A stretch of DNA of 64,000 nucleotides from Aphrocallistes beatrix (Eukaryota > Porifera > Hexactinellida > Sceptrulophora > Aphrocallistidae): the NCBI GenBank assembly GCA_963281255.1, contig OY725488.1, positions 1,959,986 through 2,023,985 of the forward strand, read 5' to 3'. How positions within the stretch are numbered: the stretch's first letter is position 1; each line of letters starts with the position of its first letter. Under the pieces are notes generated by a model. That model was not told the DNA's origin. It did not search any database and worked only from the letters and a program-made list of their open reading frames with translations. A program made the translations under genes and the position numbers. Shown here in pieces: positions 55,142-64,000 of the stretch.

Positions 55142-55472
55142 CCTGCTACCCATGGAGTTCCGCCTATGACGACGATGTATCTGCACCCTCCGCAGAAATT
55201 AAAAGATTTATTCTGGTTCTTCCCGTAATAATATTATTAATTTGGCATGTGCTACTATGGAACTAGAACATTGTACACTAATAAAGTTAAGACCTATATA
55301 GTAGTATAATGCACTAGTATTGAAACTAGAGAATAGTAAACTGGCTAAATTCAAGTACTAATTTAATATATTCTTTGTTTATTTAGTCGACTTCACAGAC
55401 TTTAGAAGTCGGAATGTGTGACTATATCCTATTGAAAGCCCGGGGTGTGATTGTTCCCTTATGATGCCTCAA

Positions 55473-55738
55473 GTCTCAGGTCTCAAGTCAAGTCAAATAT
55501 GTCCCTCAAGCTAAGTCAAGTCTGTTTCTCAAGCTAAGTCAAGTCTGTCCCTCAAGCTAAGTCAAGTCTGTCTCTCAAGCTAAGTCAAGTCTCTCTCAAG
55601 CTAAGTCAAGTATGTCCCTCAAGCTAAGTCAAGTCTCTCTCAAGCTAAGTCAAGTCTGTCCCTCAAGCTAAGTCAAGTCTCTCTCAAGCTAAGTCAAGTC
55701 TATCTCTCAAGCTAAGTCAAGTCTGTCTTTCAAGTCTC
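55473..55738 (+). repeat. Minisatellite of about 23 bp, 11-12 copies
   Basis: Units of CAAGTCTGTCCCTCAAGCTA plus AGT, alternating with shorter CAAGTCTCTCTCAAGCTAAG-type units. The higher-order alternation suggests repeated block duplication. Confidence 0.92.
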
Positions 55739-56671
55739 AATATTGTGATTAACTATTCTTTTGATATTTTGTATGTATTAAGTATTAAATAATTCGATTA
55801 TGTGCATTAAAAACCAAATAATATATCTCATTTCAATGGTTCTGATATAATAGTTAGTTTGTCAGATGGGTGAATGCCTAAATTGATGGAAAATTGAAAT
55901 ATCTACAATATCAAAATTATTGGTTTTGAAGTATTTAACCAATCCATGGTACCAATTTTTGGGTCAGTGCCATTGCCTTAGTATATAGAATGCTATGATT
56001 AAAACTATTTGCCATGGGATTTAAACGTGATCTAAAAAACATTATGATATATTTACCATGGGATTCTGACCCATTCTGAATTACATTAGAATCTATAATA
56101 CACATAATTTTCCGTGGGATTTTGACTGCATCATTGCCATGAGTGCATATTTCTATACATGCTTCCTCTCCAAATTTAGGCTTGAATAATTTGCGAACAG
56201 TGGCACCAAGACTAAAGTGGCCGTAATTTTCGATCAATATTCCTACTTTCTAAACTGAAAAATTTTAATCGCTCGAAGACAAATTAATTTTAGCGGTGTA
56301 TGGACTGGAAGCATTGATATATATATTATGCTTGTAGGTATATTTAAAATGAAAAAATAAAATGGAGAAATTTGTTTTAAAAGGCTCAACACTTGAGCAA
56401 AACAATCAACTCACTAATATAATGGAAAGTGATGCAGTTTGCCATGTATTAGTTTTGCTGGGTATGAGCATCACAGACACAGGACCAGTGATCATATCAC
56501 TTATGAGTCGACATTGCATATGAATCTTCTTGTTACCCATAAACTATACACTATCATACTATGATTATTACTGAATGTAAATTATTTCACTACTTACTTC
56601 ACTATTCGGGGTATATGATATCTTCAAACAGTGATGAAATAATTTGTCTTGGAGCAACTGTTTGGTTGTAG
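55739..56671. other. Intronic stretch with right arm of the 67-bp inverted repeat
   Basis: 55929-55995 is the right arm of the inverted repeat. 56010-56150 repeats CCATGGGATT/CCGTGGGATT at roughly 55-bp spacing, a degenerate tandem array. Confidence 0.6.
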
Positions 56672-56711
56672 AGACGGCACGTTAGTTCAATTAATCCCTA
56701 TCCGTGTGTAC
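56672..56711 (+). CDS. Candidate host gene exon 6 (40 nt, phase 2-0)
   Basis: TGTTTGGTTGTAG precedes 40 nt ending TAC/GTAAGT. With two bases carried from exon 5 it reads G then DGTLVQLIPIRVY without a stop. The phase fits and the donor is strong, but the exon is short. Confidence 0.33.
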
Positions 56712-57229
56712 GTAAGTGTATTGCCATATTGTGTTATCATGTAGCGAGGAGTCACTAATTTCATGACATAATCCATGGAGTTTTGGTATCCAATTACTCG
56801 CAACCACCAGGATTTTTGGGAATGTAAGTAAGTAATAAATTATTAGCAGTCATATTGGATCTGAGCCTGAGGCGGTTTATGTGAGAATGAGAGCGTCAGA
56901 CATATATTTGTATTATAAATTATTATTATCAATCTACATAACCAGACGTGGACACTTAATATACGATGATAAATGGCACTTTAGAAGGCTAGTTTTTCAT
57001 TTGATCGATATTTAATTCTCTGATAAATAGGAATGCATACTGTTTAGACTCTTGTCTAGATTCATTAACAATTAATATAAAAACTATTTTTGATTCTAAA
57101 AGTTCCCTGTAAAATTCTATAAACTACAGAGACTAACTGCACAACTACCACAAAAAAACAAGTTGTGTAAATAAGTGATTTAAGGAATAAAAGACTATCA
57201 TTCAAATTTGTAATATTCAATAAAATAAA
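56712..57229. other. Anonymous stretch
   Basis: No feature recognised. GTAAGTAAGT near 56825 has no convincing exon before it. Confidence 0.4.
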
Positions 57230-58690
57230 AAAACCTTAGAAGAATTAAGATAGAAATAATTAAAGTAATACATTTTTCTCACAATTGGGACAAAAGTAAA
57301 CACGTTTAGAGTGATCACTGCAAACATGTTGCTTACAAGAAAAGAATGTGTTTCTTGTTTTCTTATCCTTTGTTCTCTCGCATAGTGAACAACGACCAAA
57401 TTTACTCCTAGATTTTTCTGAAGAGGCCAAGGGTTCATCAAATACTTATGGAACAGTATAGGTAAGGTCTTTGGAATTAAGAATAGATTCAATAACATAC
57501 TACAGACAAATGTCGATAATTACTGCTTTTCCGACGCGAAGTTAACAAAGGAGTAATCAATTCTTTTCCTAGAGCATATAAAAATTCCTTCCGGTTTTTA
57601 GATTTGCAAAGAGGCAAATCAGGATATTTTAAGCAATATTAAACCCAGGAATCCTGGGAACAAATCCCTATCAAATCAAAAATATTACGCAAGGTCATCT
57701 CTGAATGGCACGATAAGGTCTGAATTCTTTAATATTCTGGTCTAACTTATCCACCCCACATTTATGTTTATTATAATCTAAAATAGCAGTGGGCTTTTGC
57801 TTAACATCATTTGCGGTGTCTTTCTCGTGAATATTATTAGATAATAATAATACACTTTTATTTTTCCTTGGAACATACTGAATCAAAGTGTTATCACTGG
57901 AAAAAAGAAAATTCGAGTAAAACGGAGGTATGTTTTTAAGTACTTTCAGTTCTTTGGGTATTTCTCTAAGAAAACTACGAATTGTACCAAAATAGAATAT
58001 TTTGTACTCTTCTAAAGTTTATGAGATAACCTTAATGACGTAAAATAATTGTCACCTGTCAACACATGGCCGGGATTCAAAACAGAAGCAAATCTCATTG
58101 TGAGATCAAAAGGTTTGTTGCTATAACTACCCTTGCCAGTGTTCACTTCTAGATTTACAGGATAAAATTTTTAGAATCAGCTATTATAAATACTTTTATT
58201 CCGTATTTATCTGGTTTCGATGGAATATATTACTTAAATGGACACTTGCCTCCTGTATCTGCAAAGGTGTTCGTCAATCGTGAGATTTGTATTTGGGGAA
58301 TGAGTATTTTTTAAAGCATAATTAATAGCGTCCAAAACATGGCGGATTGGGGCTAATCGGTCTGTAGTTAAGCGTTCCAGTCTCGTTTCTAAATCATCAA
58401 ATCTAAGAAATCGCAGAAGAGCCTTAAACCTATCCCTGGGCATTGTTGCCGGAAATATAGGTCTGCCCCTATTAGGGTCGTCGGAATATAGTTCTGAGAT
58501 TGGCTCTCGAGAAGATCTGAATACTCCACTGAGGATTAATAAACCAATAAAAGCGAGTATTTCATCAAATGTAAATGGTGCATAATAAGCTTGATTATCA
58601 TTTGGATGTAATCTCAAATAATCTTCTAATTTCTTGTTTGTTATAGTTAGAATGTAATTACAAATATCTTCATGAAATAAAATCTGCATG
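57230..58690 (-). pseudogene. piggyBac transposase pseudogene
   Basis: DDE/D transposase of TTAA-targeting elements. Minus-strand order: MQILFHEDICNYILTI, FTFDEILAFIGLLILSGVFR, MPRDRFKALLRFLRFDD and NLTIDEHLCRYRRQVS (first Asp in IDEHL), then a break. GHVLTGDNYFTSLRLSH (second Asp) follows, then a stop, VPRKNKSVLLLSNNIH, and HKCGVDKLDQNIKEF (third Asp in GVDKLD). It ends with a Cys-rich tail, CSLCERTKDK, FFSCKQHVCSDHSK and FCPNCEK, in yet another frame. All three catalytic blocks survive but are separated by shifts and stops. No terminal repeats found. Confidence 0.88.
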
Positions 58691-58734
58691 AAGTCTAGAA
58701 AACAAACCTTTTAAAAAGTATATACATGCAACCC

Positions 58735-58860
58735 TCGCCGTTCGCGAGTTTGCCATTCGCGGTTCGACTATTCGCGGAAATTTTTTTGAGTCTTGTTTTG
58801 CTATTCGCGACTCATCCCATCCCCTCGAGTATTCGCGGTTTTCGTTACTCTCTTCAGTAA
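58735..58860. mobile_element. pogo/Tigger-type terminal fragment
   Basis: CAACCCTCGCCGTTCGCGAG followed by several ATTCGCGG words, as in Tigger-like ends. No second end is visible. Confidence 0.45.
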
Positions 58861-59594
58861 TTTCATGGATACCATTAGTCCATAACCTTATACGTATCTA
58901 CAATTTAGGTTTAGTACTGTTGCGTGATATCTTGAGAACCTAGTATAAAGTAACCATGGATGATTTAGTACCGTGATATCTTGAGATCGTAATATTTTTA
59001 GTCAGGTCAAAATAGGAAGCAAATAGTCCCAACCCCAAAAAAATTGCAAGAAATTGTTTTATGCATTTTTCCGTTGTATCATGTCTTAGGAGTAACATAC
59101 TAAAAGTTTACCGAAATCGGAGTATCGGAAAGTGATTTGCCACGACCCCGTCGTTGACCCCGGACTATAGAAATCGCCGGTTTTGAAAACAGAGTTTAAC
59201 CTTTCAAATGATTGCAAATCAGTTTTTTATTGTCATATTCGTGCTCAGCATCAAATTTCCGGCAATTTGATATATATATTGACTATATTTTGAGCAAAAA
59301 TTTTGGGCCCTCCCTAGCAACAGCCTGGAATGTAAAAATTCCGATCTCAAAATTTGGTGTAAACCATATCGAGTGACCCCTTGTTTTTCTCGGCTATGCT
59401 TGCTGAGTACGAATTTCTTATTATAAATAGTCTAAACGTTAGTTTTAAAATATTATGGTTTGCGACTGGTGGTATTCATATATTTTTAACAGTAAACATA
59501 CGCATAAATTTTAATTTTGTCCCTTTAATTCCTATGAAACATAAGAATGGAAAATCTAGGTGGCATAGATGGATAAATAGATGGATTGATATGC

Positions 59595-60560
59595 TCACAT
59601 TTCAATTTCTTCTTCGGTTTCATCATCCGATGCAATTCCTTCTTTCATATTGCCAATGTTGTTATATTGGCATCGTCCGCATGCTTGAGAACAGTTGAGC
59701 CCTTGTTTTCTGTGGCTATATCTGAGACTATTATAGCCTGTGGATCATTTTCAGGAGTGCTTCGGGTGCAGGGTTACTGTCCAACATGACTGGGATTAGG
59801 CTGTTATCTTGGCAGTTCCAACTCCATTCGGTGACCTCCATACCATCAGCCGTGCTCATCCACATCATCCCATGGAAATAGCACCTCAGAGAGTAAAATT
59901 CGTGGTGGAGGCTGTAGGTGACAGTCTTTCGGGTGTAGCGAAGCTTTTGGCTGCACTTACTTTCTTGCAGAGGATAGTGTATCTCAAGTCGCGAAGACTG
60001 TCCTCAGGTTTTGCATTGAACAACGCGATCATGACTTTATAACCAGTGCTTTCTATCACAACTGGGTCTTGGTTTGGTGCAGAAAACACCCAAGCATAGG
60101 TTTTTAAGATGGAATCCTCTTTGAACTTGTACAGAGCAGACTTCTTTCCGAGCACGAAAATGCTGGAAGTGGTGTCATACCCGGTGAATGCATTCAGAAA
60201 AAGTAGACTGTGGCAGATTTCGCCCCCAAGCACCTGCTTTACCACCTTGGTATCATACACTACGGTTGGTTTCCCTTTATCCGAGCGGAAGTACGTATAT
60301 CTTATTTGCATTGTTGTTAGGAGTGTATTGCAGCAACTGAACCAATAGATCTATATCCTCGCCTATGAGAGTTGTTGTCTTGGAGGAGGCCATTGATACT
60401 GCTGCCTTCACAATGTCAACATCGGCATCCTCCTCATCCTGTATTACATGGCACCCTCTTTCTCTCATACGTTCAGAAATGAGACGGATGAGGGGCTGTT
60501 TGTTGGCTTGATTAGAAAGGGAATCCTCCTTATTACTACAGTCTCCGCCATGAAATTTCA
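59595..60560 (-). pseudogene. PIN/FEN-like nuclease plus C-terminal Cys-rich domain, 5' truncated
   Basis: Minus-strand order: NKQPLIRLISERMRERGC, HVIQDEEDADVDIVKAAV and LIGEDIDLLVQLLQY, acidic clusters typical of PIN/FEN-type nucleases. A one-base shift follows, then TYFRSDKGKPTVVYDTKVV, LLFLNAFTGYDTTSSIFVLG, AWVFSAPNQDPVVIE and MIALFNAKPEDSLRDLRY. After further breaks it ends with a Cys-rich block (CNCSTG and CSCRKQGLNCSQACGRCQ are readable in the mirrored copy; the stop here is at 59595). I recall this architecture (acidic nuclease, GxDTTS, CxC tail) from uncharacterised arthropod and cnidarian proteins. The enzyme activity is inferred. The N-terminus is replaced by the inverted copy of the 3' end. 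Confidence 0.65.
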
Positions 60561-60813
60561 CTTTCTGAGGTGCTATTTCCAGATGAAGATGTGGATGAGC
60601 ATGGCTGATGGTATGGAGGTCACCCTGCACCCGGCACTCCTGAAAATGATTCACTGTAACTGTTCCACAGGCTCTAGTAGTCTCAGGTGTAGCTGCAGAA
60701 AACAAGGACTCAACTGTTCTCAAGCATGCGGACGATGCCAAGATAACAACATTGGCTATATGAAAGAAGGAATTGCATCGGATGATGAAACCGAAGATGG
60801 TATTGAAATGTGA
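60560..60813 (+). pseudogene. Inverted duplicate of the Cys-rich 3' end
   Basis: Plus-strand copy of the last part of the gene: LLKMIHCNCSTGSSSLRC, SCRKQGLNCSQACGRCQDN and ASDDETEDGIEM then stop. It forms the inner end of the right arm. This copy keeps the Cys pattern intact in one frame, unlike the left-arm copy. Confidence 0.75.
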
Positions 60814-61313
60814 ACATATCAATCCATCTATGCTAAAAATACATGAATACCACCAGTCGCAAACCATAATATTTTAAAACTAACGTTTAGACTATTTATA
60901 TTAAGAAATTCGTACTCAGCAAGCATAGCCGAGAAAAACAAGGGTTCACTCGATATGGTTTACACCAAATTTGGAGATCGGAATTTTTACATTCCAGGCT
61001 GTTGCTATGGAGGGCCCAAATTTCTTTGCTCAAAATATAGTAAATATAATCAAATTGCCGGAAATTTGATGCTGAGCACGAATATGACAATAAAGAACTG
61101 ATTTGCAATCATTTGAAAGGTTAAACTCTGTTTTCAAAACCGGCGATTTCTATAGTCTGGGGTCAACGACGAGGTCGTGGCGAATCACTTTCTGATACTC
61201 CGATTTCGGTAAACTTTTAGTATGTTACTCCTAAGACATGATACAACGGAAAAATGCAATAAAACAATTTCTTGCAATTTCTTTGGGGTCATGCATCATA
61301 TTGACCTGACTAT

Positions 61314-61597
61314 TTGAGATATCGTAACATTCTGAGATTTTGTTTGGCTTACTCAAATGGCATTGTGGTTCAATCGGTTTCATTGTGCACTAAATTATGG
61401 CATATGACAAAATTTGATGGCACGCAACACAATTTACTATGGTAAAACCATAGTAAATTGTGTCGCGTGCCACTAAATTGTTTCGCGTGCCATCAAATTT
61501 TTTCATATGCCACAATTTAGTGCCACAATGAAACCGATTGAACCACAATGCCATTTGAGTAAGCCAAACAAAATCTCAGAATGGTACGATATCTCAA
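61314..61597. repeat. Palindrome with about 130-bp arms
   Basis: TTTGAGATATCGTAACATTC at the left is mirrored at the right end, and the centre is ACTATGGTAAAACCATAGT. The right arm has an extra copy of CGCGTGCCACTAAATTG-type sequence. It is inserted between the P right arm and the outer mirrored flank. Confidence 0.85.
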
Positions 61598-61769
61598 AAT
61601 ATTACGATCTTATCACGGTACTAATATCACGGTACTAAATCATCCATGGTACTTTATACTAGGATCTCAAGATATCACGCAACAGTACTAAAGGCTAGAC
61701 TCTTTATTATTTAGGTATGATACTGAGGTTTGCTACTAGGGGAGCTACAAGTACTATATCTTTCATTTA

Positions 61770-62179
61770 TCCTTACTATTAAAACTCGATTAATGTATAT
61801 TTATATATATATATCTGTAACGAATTGATTGAAGAAACTGCCAAGCGGGCTTTTGGCTATGGCTCCACTAAGTTCTGAGTTCAGACAAAAATATCGACTC
61901 ATCATGGAATTATGACGTCATTTTCACCTTTTTATAATTAGAAATCTCAGTTTTTCGACTGTAACTCAGCCATTTTAGGCGATAGAAGGCTGAAATTTTA
62001 ATGGAATGTGTATAATAATATACCTCACATATGATGGAACCATCATCAAAAAATGATGACTCATCACTAATATGACGTCATCATTATGCATCAAAAATTT
62101 TTAAAATTGACAAATTTGGTGATTTTTCGTGCGATATCGATTATAACAGTAGGACAGACGTATTTAGAGATGTTATCTC
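61770..62179 (+). mobile_element. Helitron-like element, 5' part, cut by a hAT
   Basis: 5' terminus TCCTTACTATTAAAACTCG at 61770, with TGACGTCA near 61914 and 62075. Ends at TGTTATCTC where the hAT begins. Confidence 0.88.
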
Positions 62180-64000
62180 CAGGGTTGGGTTCAAGTACTT
62201 TTGAAAGTACTTAAGTACAATTACAAGTACTTTCGGAAAGTACTTAAGTACAATTTTAAGTACTTTTGAAATTTAATGGGAACTAATATTGCTGATGGAT
62301 GATAATTAGTTCTCTATGTTCAAACACAACAAATATAAATGAATAATGAAGATCAATCCGTGTTAGACCTAAGAAACATCAGTGTTTCAAAAGTTTAGTC
62401 AGAAAGATTGCATCTATCTGGACGAAAGACCTTTCCAGCGATACTGAAAAGGCGCTCAACAGGAGCAGATAATGCTGGAACTGCTAGATGTTTCATGGCT
62501 AATAAGGCGAGTTTGAGTATGTATCTGCATGATCTTTCCAGAACGCAAGTGGATTAGAGTTTCCTGGAATAGCTGGTTTGAGTAAATATTCTTTAAGCTC
62601 TGATTCATCCGTGTATATATTTTCTCTTCTTCATCCGAATCCATAAAAGAAAACAATTTAGTTGTTTTTGATTTTGGTTGTCCACTTTTGCACTCTACTA
62701 CCACTGGGCGGTTTGATTTTTTGTTTTCAATTTTGTACATCTTGGACAATAGTTTACTTTTGTGATGATCTCTTTCATAACCATCTTTGCACCACTTCAG
62801 TTTAAAACGAGGATCTAATATACTTGCTGTCGTGTATGTATCTTCTGATTCATAAATGGCAAGTCGACGTTCAACTGATTCTGCAAGTTCTTTTACTAAG
62901 GCGTTAGAGTATTTCATGCGAAGTATTGACAGTTGATCCCTTATACCTCTTATACATGGAATGACTAAGCTTGAAGATACTTTGTTCTCAATTTGGGCAA
63001 TATCGGTCGCTTCCTCAAAAGGGGATAAGATTTCCACAAAATATCTCAGTGTGTTTCGTTCATATGCTGCTAACTTGGCAGTGTCAAGGGCGTTTAATTT
63101 ATCTTGATCAACTTTAAGGATTGACTTAATCATTATTAGTTGTGAGTTCCAACGAGTAGGGACGCTTGACTGTAACCTATTCTCACCAATCAGTGCATCT
63201 GTGGCAACAGTTGACTTGCACATGTGATACGATTGTAGATACCTTCGAAATAACCTTCGAAAAAATATCAGCTTTGTTAAGGCCATCCTTTACTACAAGC
63301 TGAAGTGTATATGCAAAGCAAGAGTTACGAACTGGAGGGAGTAAAGCAAGGGCATCATCTTCTAATTCAAAAATTGGATCACCATAGTTTTCAATATCAT
63401 ATTCACTGTCACTTTGATCGGATTCCTGCTGTAGAGTGTCGAACCCAGGTAGACTGAATGCATTTACCATATTGTATGCGTTGTCAGTAATGATGGTAGA
63501 AATTTTGTTGTTGATTTCAAAAGAAGCTATCATTTCCTGAAATTTATCATATATGTTGCAAGCAGAATGCCTGCCTGAGAATCTGTGACATGCAACCATT
63601 ATGGAATTTATTTTCCAGTCCAAGATGAAGTGACCAGTAATCCTTATATAACTCTTCATCTGTCTGTTTGACCAAAGGTCAGTAGTCAGAGCAATACTAG
63701 AAACTTGTTCAACCTTTTTGGCAATATTTTCGTGGATCTTTCTATTTTCCCTCTATCAGTTTAGTGGAAAGATGCTTTCTGGTAGGTACTTGGTATTTAG
63801 GGTCCAAATTGTATATAAAATTTCGAAATTGCTCAACAACTGTGAGTGGGAGCAAATCCCCTGCAATAAAATTCACAAGTTCATCAGTAATTTCAAGTTG
63901 ATGTACATCATGATGAGGATACTTTTTATTCGAAGTGGTTAGTTAGTATGTTAAGTTTCAGTTGTTTGTCATCCGTTGGTTCTTTGAAACTGTTGAGTTC
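62180..64000 (-). mobile_element. hAT element, right end outside the window
   Basis: Starts CAGGGTTGGGTTCAAGTACT, with repeated AAGTACTT in the subterminal region (62190-62270). The preceding eight bases, GTTATCTC, would be the target duplication. The other copy must lie beyond 64000. Confidence 0.82.
62385..64000 (-). pseudogene. hAT transposase (ZBED-like), several frameshifts, N-terminus off the edge
   Basis: Minus-strand order: ITDELVNFIAGDLLPLTVV, QVPTRKHLSTKLIEGK, LTTDLWSNRQMKSYIRITGH (catalytic Asp region), KFQEMIASFEINNKI, IITDNAYNMVNAFSLPGF and RNSCFAYTLQLVVKDGL. After a shift near 63215 it continues ATDALIGENRLQSSVPTRWN and TTASILDPRFKLKWCKDGY. Near 62490 a shift leads into LALLAMKHLAVPALSAPVER and FRPDRCNLSD, the hAT dimerisation region. 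The sequence is well preserved; only a few single-base shifts break it. The BED finger is presumably beyond 64000. Confidence 0.85.

Larger units (their letters stand above)
58911..61691. mobile_element. Large palindromic element P, copy 1, in a symmetric outer flank
   Basis: The core is 59000-61311. Left-arm motifs TTGCAAGAAATTGTTTTA, TACCGAAATCGGAGTATC and GTGCTCAGCATCAAATTTCC are mirrored on the right. Homology continues inward to about 59906 on the left and 60545 on the right (arms of about 0.8-0.9 kb with small indels). An outer layer (TTAGTACTGTTGCGTGATAT, 58911-58999) is also mirrored at 61598-61691. The centre and inner arms carry a nuclease/Cys-rich gene fragment. No clear target duplication. 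Confidence 0.8.

Noticed and set aside
55473-55738. CRISPR-like repeat array
   Set aside because: Units are directly adjacent with no unique spacers; it is a minisatellite in a eukaryotic genome.
56800-56826. Micro-exon before GTAAGTAAGT
   Set aside because: Only 13 nt between the nearest AG and the donor, with no pyrimidine tract.

Overview
This is AT-rich eukaryotic DNA (about one third G+C by eye) that is almost entirely transposable elements. There is no operon structure, ribosome-binding-site pattern, rRNA, tRNA gene or CRISPR array. The mix (dense Tc1/mariner, pogo-like MITEs, hAT, piggyBac, Helitrons, Ty3/gypsy remnants, one tRNA-derived SINE) fits an arthropod. A copepod such as a sea louse is my guess from the Tc1/mariner density; the sequence does not prove it.

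Host gene. Small plus-strand exons lie between the repeats, each with a pyrimidine-rich AG acceptor and a GT donor: 16463-16507, 31324-31390, 47285-47394, 53567-53614, 54056-54168 and possibly 56672-56711. Their phases are compatible end to end. The 47285 exon reads as the core of a fibronectin type III domain. I infer that the window is mostly the introns (about 14.8, 15.9 and 5-6 kb) of one FN3-containing receptor or adhesion gene. The 54056 exon has an in-frame TGA and sits between the arms of a perfect 67-bp inverted repeat.

Mobile elements by region. 1-9 kb: Helitron fragments, foldback elements, a truncated Tc1, an internally deleted mariner and a catalytically mutated mariner. 9.2-13.1 kb: a decayed Helitron helicase gene interrupted by a Tc1 element (TA duplication) and a 449-bp element with an 8-bp duplication; removing each with one duplication copy keeps the reading frame. 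15-25 kb: pogo-like MITEs, foldbacks, satellites, a gypsy integrase remnant and a THAP-domain pseudogene. 25-31 kb: Helitron halves, an in-frame deletion mariner relative, a hAT with a nested MITE and a full-length mariner with a 340-codon transposase. 32-47 kb: foldbacks, a SINE, a hairpin-array MITE, a gypsy pol remnant, intact short Helitrons and another mariner. 47-53 kb: a Ulp1-like protease/PHD pseudogene around a nested palindromic element. 54-64 kb: hAT MITE, minisatellite, piggyBac pseudogene, a large palindromic element carrying a PIN/FEN-like nuclease plus Cys-rich gene fragment, and a hAT transposase running off the right edge.

Dominant repeat. About 19 copies or pieces of one non-autonomous Helitron-like family are present. 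The 5' end is TCCTTACTATTAAAACTCG, followed by an (AT)n tract; the 3' end has GC-rich hairpins and ends GCGCTTGT. Each fuller copy carries TGACGTCA (CRE-type) and TGAGTCA (AP-1-type) palindromes. The (AT)n tracts and TA dinucleotides of these copies are repeated landing sites for TA-targeting elements, which explains much of the nesting.
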